A stretch of DNA of 64,000 nt from an uncultured Gammaproteobacteria bacterium (GTDB lineage: Bacteria > Pseudomonadota > Gammaproteobacteria > HK1), in assembly GCA_958295835.1 (NCBI GenBank), contig OY282378.1, forward strand, positions 3,373,694-3,437,693. The letters run 5' to 3'. The notes under the pieces were generated by a model. The model had not been told where the DNA came from and made no database searches. It saw nothing but the letters and a program-made list of their open reading frames with translations. Position numbers and translations under genes: made by a program. The first letter of the stretch is position 1. The number at the start of each line of letters is the position of its first letter. Shown here piece after piece: positions 58,960 through 64,000 of the stretch.

Positions 58960-60813
58960 ATGATCAACCAGTATCCGGCGTGGAAGTACGCGCTGATCGC
59001 CGTGGCGCTCCTCGCGGGCGTCGTCTTCGCGCTTCCCAACCTGTTCGGCGAGGCCCCGGCCGTGCAGGTGTCGCCGGTCCGCGGCGCGCCGATCGACCAG
59101 GCGTTGCTCGATCGCCTCATCGGCCGTGTCGAGGCGGAAGGCATCGTCGTGCGCGAAGCCGCCATCTCGGACCGGCTCCTCATCCGGTTCGCAACCGGGG
59201 AAGACCAGCTCAAGGCCCGGGACCTCATCGAAGAAGCGCTCGATCGCCAGTATGTCGTCGCGCTCAACCTTGCGCCCTCGACCCCGGACTGGCTCGCCGG
59301 TCTGGGCGCGCTGCCGATGTATCTGGGTCTCGATCTGCGCGGCGGCGTGCACTTCCTGATGGAGGTGGACCTCGCGGGAGCGGTCAGGCAGGCGGAGCAG
59401 CGGTACGCGGGGGATCTGCGCACGCTGTTGAGGGAGGAGAAGCTTCGCCAGCGGGCGATCACGGTGCGGTCGAACGGGGGATTGATCGTCCGGTTCAACG
59501 ACGCCGGCCACCGGGACCGGGCGTACGACCTCGTGCGCCGGCGGATGCCCGAGCTGATCGTGGAGTCGACCGTCAACGTCGGAGACCCGGTGCTCGACAT
59601 CCAGCTCGGCGAGTCGGCGAAGCGCGAGATCGAGCGCTTCGCGGTCCAGCAGAACGTCACCACGCTGCGCAACCGGGTCAACGAGCTCGGCGTCGCCGAG
59701 CCGGTCATCCAGAGGCAGGGAGAGAGCCGGATCGTCGTCCAGTTGCCAGGTGTGCAGGACACCGCGCGGGCGAAGGAGATCCTCGGCGCCACCGCGACGC
59801 TGGAGTTCCGCATGGTCCACGACGAATCCGCGATGGCGCTCGCGACCGGACGCACGCCGGGGACCGCGAAGCTCTACCACGAGCGCAACGGCGCGCCGAT
59901 CCTCCTCCGGCGCAACGTCATGCTCACCGGAGAGTACATCACGGACGCGGCATCGGGGATCGATCAGCAAAGCGGCTCGCCGGCAGTATTCATCACCCTC
60001 GACGGCAAGGGGGCCAGACTCTTCTCGAACCGCACGCGGGACAAGATCGGCCGCCCCATGGCCGTCGTGTACATCGAGCACAAGTCGTTCACCGAGCTCG
60101 TCGACGGGGTGCGCAAGCGCAGGAAGGAGATCGTCGAGGAGGTGATCAACGTCGCCACGATTCGCGACCAGCTCGGGAAGCGGTTCCAGATCACCGGCCT
60201 CGACACCACCGAGGAGGCCCGCAACCTCGCTCTGCTGCTGCGCGCGGGAGCGCTCGCCGCCCCCATCGAGATCGTGGAGGAGCGCACGGTGGGCCCGAGC
60301 CTGGGCCAGGCGAACATCGATCAGGGATTCCGGTCCGTGGTGATCGGTTTCGTTCTGGTGCTCGTTCTGATGGCCGTCTACTACAAGCGGTTCGGGCTCG
60401 TCGCCAATCTCGCTCTCACCTTCAATCTGGTTCTTGTCGTTGCGATGCTCTCCCTGTTGCAGGCAACCCTCACCCTGCCGGGGATCGCGGGCATCGTGCT
60501 GACGGTGGGCATGGCGGTGGACGCCAACGTTCTCATCTTCGAACGTATCCGGGAGGAGATCCGCAACGGCAACACCCCGCAGGCCAGCATTCACGCCGGA
60601 TACGCGAAGGCGTTCTCGACGATTGCGGACGCGAACATCACGACCCTCATCGCGGCGGTGTTGCTGTTCGGGTTCGGCACCGGGCCGATCAAGGGGTTCG
60701 CGATTACGCTTTCGCTGGGGATCGCGACCTCGATGTTCACCGCGATCATGATGACCCGCGCCGTCGTCAACCTGATGTACGGCGGCAAGCGGGTGGCCAC
60801 GCTCTCCATTTGA
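58960..60813 (+). CDS. secD: Protein export membrane protein SecD
   Basis: SecD uses the proton gradient to pull preproteins out of SecYEG. The 617-residue RND-type protein has a first membrane segment near residue 10-27, LPMYLGLDLRGGVHFLMEVD, a large periplasmic P1 domain (VQLPGVQDTARAKEILGATATLEFR), and RAGALAAPIEIVEERTVGPSLG. Five C-terminal membrane segments follow, with GMAVDANVLIFERIREE and TTLIAAVLLFGFGTGPIKGFA (parts shown). It starts 49 bases after yajC and is followed by secF. Confidence 0.96.
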   Translation: MINQYPAWKYALIAVALLAGVVFALPNLFGEAPAVQVSPVRGAPIDQALLDRLIGRVEAEGIVVREAAISDRLLIRFATGEDQLKARDLIEEALDRQYVVALNLAPSTPDWLAGLGALPMYLGLDLRGGVHFLMEVDLAGAVRQAEQRYAGDLRTLLREEKLRQRAITVRSNGGLIVRFNDAGHRDRAYDLVRRRMPELIVESTVNVGDPVLDIQLGESAKREIERFAVQQNVTTLRNRVNELGVAEPVIQRQGESRIVVQLPGVQDTARAKEILGATATLEFRMVHDESAMALATGRTPGTAKLYHERNGAPILLRRNVMLTGEYITDAASGIDQQSGSPAVFITLDGKGARLFSNRTRDKIGRPMAVVYIEHKSFTELVDGVRKRRKEIVEEVINVATIRDQLGKRFQITGLDTTEEARNLALLLRAGALAAPIEIVEERTVGPSLGQANIDQGFRSVVIGFVLVLVLMAVYYKRFGLVANLALTFNLVLVVAMLSLLQATLTLPGIAGIVLTVGMAVDANVLIFERIREEIRNGNTPQASIHAGYAKAFSTIADANITTLIAAVLLFGFGTGPIKGFAITLSLGIATSMFTAIMMTRAVVNLMYGGKRVATLSI

Positions 60814-60856
60814 CCACCGAACCGGCACTCGTTCGCAGCGCAGGGACTGTCGCACC

Positions 60857-61795
60857 ATGGAGCTGATCAGGCAGGGACTCGACCTCGATTTCATGAGCCG
60901 GCGCCGCTTCGCGGTGATGTTCTCGTCGGCCTTGCTGGTGGTCTCGATCCTCTCCCTCGCGATCCGGGGGCTCGAGTTCGGGATCGACTTCACCGGCGGC
61001 ACCCTCGTGGAGGTGGGCTATCCCCGGGCCGTCGAGCTGGAGCCGGTGCGGGCGACACTGTCCCGCGCGGGCTTCGAGGGTGCCGTCGTGCAGCATTTCG
61101 GCACCGCGCATGATGTGCTGATCCGTATCGCGCCGCGTGACGACGTGGACAAGGCGGAACTCAGCAACCGTGCCCTCGACGCTCTCCGCGCCAGGGAGTC
61201 GGCGGTCGATCTGCGCCGGGTCGAGTTCGTGGGTCCGCAGGTCGGCGAGGAGCTGACCGAGCAGGGAGGGCTCGCGATGCTCATCGCCTTGGGAGCGATC
61301 TTCCTCTACGTGATGTTCCGGTTCGAATGGAAGTTCTCCGCCGGCGCGGTGGCGGCCCTGTTCCACGACGTGCTCATCACCCTCGGCGTCTTCTCGGCGC
61401 TCGGACTCGACTTCGATCTGACGGTGCTCGCCGCGGTCCTCGCGGTCATCGGCTACTCCCTCAACGACACCATCGTGGTGTTCGACCGGATCCGCGAGAA
61501 CTTCCGCCGGATGCGGCGCGGCACCTCCGAATCGATCGTCAACCGCTCGCTGAACCAGACGTTGTCACGCACCCTGATGACTTCGATGACCACGCTGCTG
61601 GTACTGATCGCACTGTTCTTTCTGGGCGGCGAGCTGATCCACGGGTTCGCGACCACCCTCATCATCGGGGTCGTCATCGGTACGTATTCGTCGATATACG
61701 TGGCCAGCACGTGCACGCTCTGGCTCGGGGTGCAGAAGGCGGATCTGATGCCGGTGCAGAAGGAAGGGGCCGAAGAGCTCGATGCGCGCCCCTGA
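60857..61795 (+). CDS. secF: Protein export membrane protein SecF
   Basis: SecF completes the SecDF complex. The 312-residue protein has a first membrane segment at about 17-37, GIDFTGGTLVEV, a short periplasmic domain and five more membrane segments. VIGYSLNDTIVVFDRIRENF, SLNQTLSRTLMTSMTTLLV and GELIHGFATTLIIGVVIGTYSSIYVA (parts) are typical. Length is close to E. coli SecF. A 43-base gap separates it from secD. Confidence 0.96.
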   Translation: MELIRQGLDLDFMSRRRFAVMFSSALLVVSILSLAIRGLEFGIDFTGGTLVEVGYPRAVELEPVRATLSRAGFEGAVVQHFGTAHDVLIRIAPRDDVDKAELSNRALDALRARESAVDLRRVEFVGPQVGEELTEQGGLAMLIALGAIFLYVMFRFEWKFSAGAVAALFHDVLITLGVFSALGLDFDLTVLAAVLAVIGYSLNDTIVVFDRIRENFRRMRRGTSESIVNRSLNQTLSRTLMTSMTTLLVLIALFFLGGELIHGFATTLIIGVVIGTYSSIYVASTCTLWLGVQKADLMPVQKEGAEELDARP

Positions 61796-61846
61796 ACGGC
61801 GTCCGGGTTCGCGCCGGGCGTTCGTTCATGGATCGGGTGGTTTCTG

Positions 61847-61852
61847 TACAAT
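61847..61852 (+). promoter_or_regulatory. Possible -10 element upstream of mlaC
   Basis: TACAAT matches the -10 consensus at 5 of 6 positions, but no convincing -35 precedes it. It would give a leader of about 200 bases before mlaC. A 65-codon frame (61873-62070) in that leader lacks recognisable motifs. Confidence 0.3.
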
Positions 61853-62060
61853 CGACCAGGGCATCGCCACGTATGCCTTCAGTGCCGTCGGCCGTGCCGG
61901 TTCGATCGATCGAGGTCCGGCGCCGAATACCCGAACGGTGGGATGACGAGCCGCCTCCCAGGGCGGAAAAGGGGAGGATCGGGAGTGGACGGGGAATTCG
62001 TGAGCACGACCGAAGCGCCGGGAGCCATGGGGAAATTCGCGGTCACAGGAGTGTAGTCCC

Positions 62061-62693
62061 GTGTTCTTGATCACCTGTATTCGGCGCAGCATGGTACCGA
62101 TGGTTGCGGCGGCAAGCATGATCGCCGGGGCGACGGCGCCGGCTGCGAGCACCGGCTCTTCCGCTCAGCAACTGGTCAAGCAGGTGACGGCGAGCATCAT
62201 CGAAGAGCTGACGTCGCGGCGCGAAGCGCTCCGGGACGATCCACGGGGCGTGCATGAGCTGGTGGATCGGCTCGTCCTTCCCTATTTCGACTTCGAGCGC
62301 ATGTCACGGCGGGTGCTCGGGAAACGCTGGAAGACGGTCGCCCCGGAGCAACGAATCCGGTTCGTATCGGCGTTCCGGTCCCTGCTCGTTCGTACGTACG
62401 CAACGATACTCAATGAATACCGCGGGCAGACGCTGACCTGGCTTGAGCCGATGCCGCGCAGGAAGGACGATGAGATCGTCATCCCGGTACGGGTCGGGCT
62501 GACGGGCGGCCAGGCGGTCAGGGTCGCGTACGCGATGCACGGAATGGGCAAGGACTGGAAGGTCTTCGACATTGCCGTCGACGGCGTGAGTCTCGTGACG
62601 AACTACCGCTCGTCGTTCCGTTCCGAGATCGCACGCGACGGGATCGAGGGGTTGATCGCGCGTCTCGAGGCCAAGAGCCTGGAGACGGACTGA
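62061..62693 (+). CDS. mlaC: Periplasmic phospholipid carrier MlaC
   Basis: MlaC shuttles phospholipids between the outer-membrane MlaA complex and the inner-membrane MlaFEDB transporter. The 210-residue product has a signal peptide (about 1-28, cleavage near APAAS) and the family motifs LVDRLVLPYFDFERMSRRVLG, RFVSAFRSLLVRTYATIL and VRVAYAMHGMGKDWKVFDIAVDGVSLVTNYRSSF (parts). The start is GTG 62061. In most relatives mlaF, mlaE, mlaD lie just upstream and mlaB between mlaC and ibaG; here secF is upstream and mlaB is missing. Confidence 0.93.
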   Translation: MFLITCIRRSMVPMVAAASMIAGATAPAASTGSSAQQLVKQVTASIIEELTSRREALRDDPRGVHELVDRLVLPYFDFERMSRRVLGKRWKTVAPEQRIRFVSAFRSLLVRTYATILNEYRGQTLTWLEPMPRRKDDEIVIPVRVGLTGGQAVRVAYAMHGMGKDWKVFDIAVDGVSLVTNYRSSFRSEIARDGIEGLIARLEAKSLETD

Positions 62694-62845
62694 ACGGATC
62701 GCGAATCGACGGGTTGCGGCCCCGGCTCCGATGCCGGGTCCGTGCCAGCCTTGCGGGCATCCCCGCGGCCGATTCCTGCCGGCGCTTGGGGATTCGAGCG
62801 GGAGGGTCCGATGATTGCCGCCACGGTCAACCTGGGTGAACGAGA

Positions 62846-63088
62846 ATGGAGCCGGACGAAATCCGCGGACTGATCGAGAGCGGCCTCGACTGCACCCACG
62901 TCGAAGTCACCGGCGATGGGCGTCATTTCAACGCGGTCGTCGTGAGCGATGCGTTTGCGGGAAAGCCGACGATTCGCCAGCACCGGCTCGTCTACGCGAC
63001 CCTTGGCGAGCGTTTCGCCAACGACGTTCTCCACGCGCTCGCGTTGCGTACGTACACACCGGCTCAGTGGGAGCAGCTCGGCCGGTGA
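62846..63088 (+). CDS. ibaG: BolA-family protein IbaG
   Basis: IbaG is a BolA-like protein that binds monothiol glutaredoxin and takes part in iron-sulfur handling and acid response. The 80-residue product has MEPDEIRGLIESGL, THVEVTGDGRHFNAVVVSDAF and QHRLVYATLGERF, then ALALRTYTPAQWEQ, matching E. coli IbaG closely, including the conserved His in DGRHF. Position between mlaC and murA is the usual one. Confidence 0.94.
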   Translation: MEPDEIRGLIESGLDCTHVEVTGDGRHFNAVVVSDAFAGKPTIRQHRLVYATLGERFANDVLHALALRTYTPAQWEQLGR

Positions 63089-63214
63089 CGCAAGGTCTCA
63101 GTCGCTCCTCGGGAATGTGCGTTCGCCCTCTGTCGTTCCCGTGGTTCCTCGCGTTCGCGCTCTCGACCCGGCGGGCCGGAAGAGCGGCATCCACGTCGTG
63201 GCGCCGGCCGGTGA

Positions 63215-64000
<786 letters not shown>

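Noticed and set aside
61873..62070. 65-codon frame overlapping the mlaC start
   Set aside because: Third-position GC is lower than in real genes here, and no motif or family similarity is visible.

Overview
The window is a GC-rich (roughly two thirds G+C) chromosomal segment of a gammaproteobacterium. The evidence is gene order and sequence character: sspA-sspB, the lpoA/yraN/dolP group next to rsmI, a class A RNase P RNA, a complete mraZ-to-ftsZ division and cell-wall (dcw) cluster followed by lpxC-secA-argJ and a Nudix-ThiE fusion, a 7Fe ferredoxin next to mutS, prmB near aroC, queA-tgt-yajC-secD-secF, and mlaC-ibaG-murA. Protein sequences resemble Escherichia and Pseudomonas homologues closely, but the combination of neighbourhoods points to a free-living, high-GC lineage of the Chromatiales/Ectothiorhodospira type. 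I cannot fix genus or order from sequence alone.

Layout. 1-690: end of sspA, then sspB. 825-3783 (minus): lpoA, yraN and dolP, with rsmI divergent at 4066. 5041-5414: rnpB with its own promoter. 5730-24801: the dcw cluster from a promoter with four MraZ boxes through mraZ, rsmH, ftsL, ftsI, murE, murF, mraY, murD, ftsW, murG, murC, murB, ddl, ftsQ, ftsA and ftsZ to lpxC. Most of these genes overlap by one to eight bases, so they are probably translated as one coupled unit. 25047-30759: DUF721/DciA (minus), secA, argJ and a Nudix-ThiE fusion. 30941-33986 (minus): mutS and fdxA. 34231-36348: htpG behind a sigma-32-like promoter. 36616-39694: prmB, an inserted Uma2 gene with a deleted sister copy, and aroC. 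39734-41185 (minus): tldD.

41186-44752 is the accessory part. It holds an IS3-type transposase remnant, hom without the usual thrC, an AT-rich two-gene module (a 308-residue protein of unknown family and a 96-residue HicA-like protein, overlapping ATGA), and two copies of a 23-base repeat that bracket the region. This module is the best candidate here for an undescribed system; its function is not known.

44753-54301 returns to core genes: a COG4255-type protein, recJ, an epimerase-fold protein and pdxH on the plus strand, and on the minus strand a CCAEP-tail radical SAM protein, hslR, a membrane protein, mpl and a LON-domain protein. 54528-56239 holds tRNA-Glu(CTC), pcnB with no ATG, GTG or TTG start available, and tRNA-Leu(CAA). 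56348-61795 is queA-tgt-yajC-secD-secF. The window ends with mlaC, ibaG and the first part of murA.

The main theme is envelope growth. The dcw cluster makes lipid II and the divisome, LpoA activates synthases, Mpl recycles murein peptide, MurA and LpxC commit precursors to murein and lipid A, Sec exports proteins, and MlaC and DolP serve the outer membrane.
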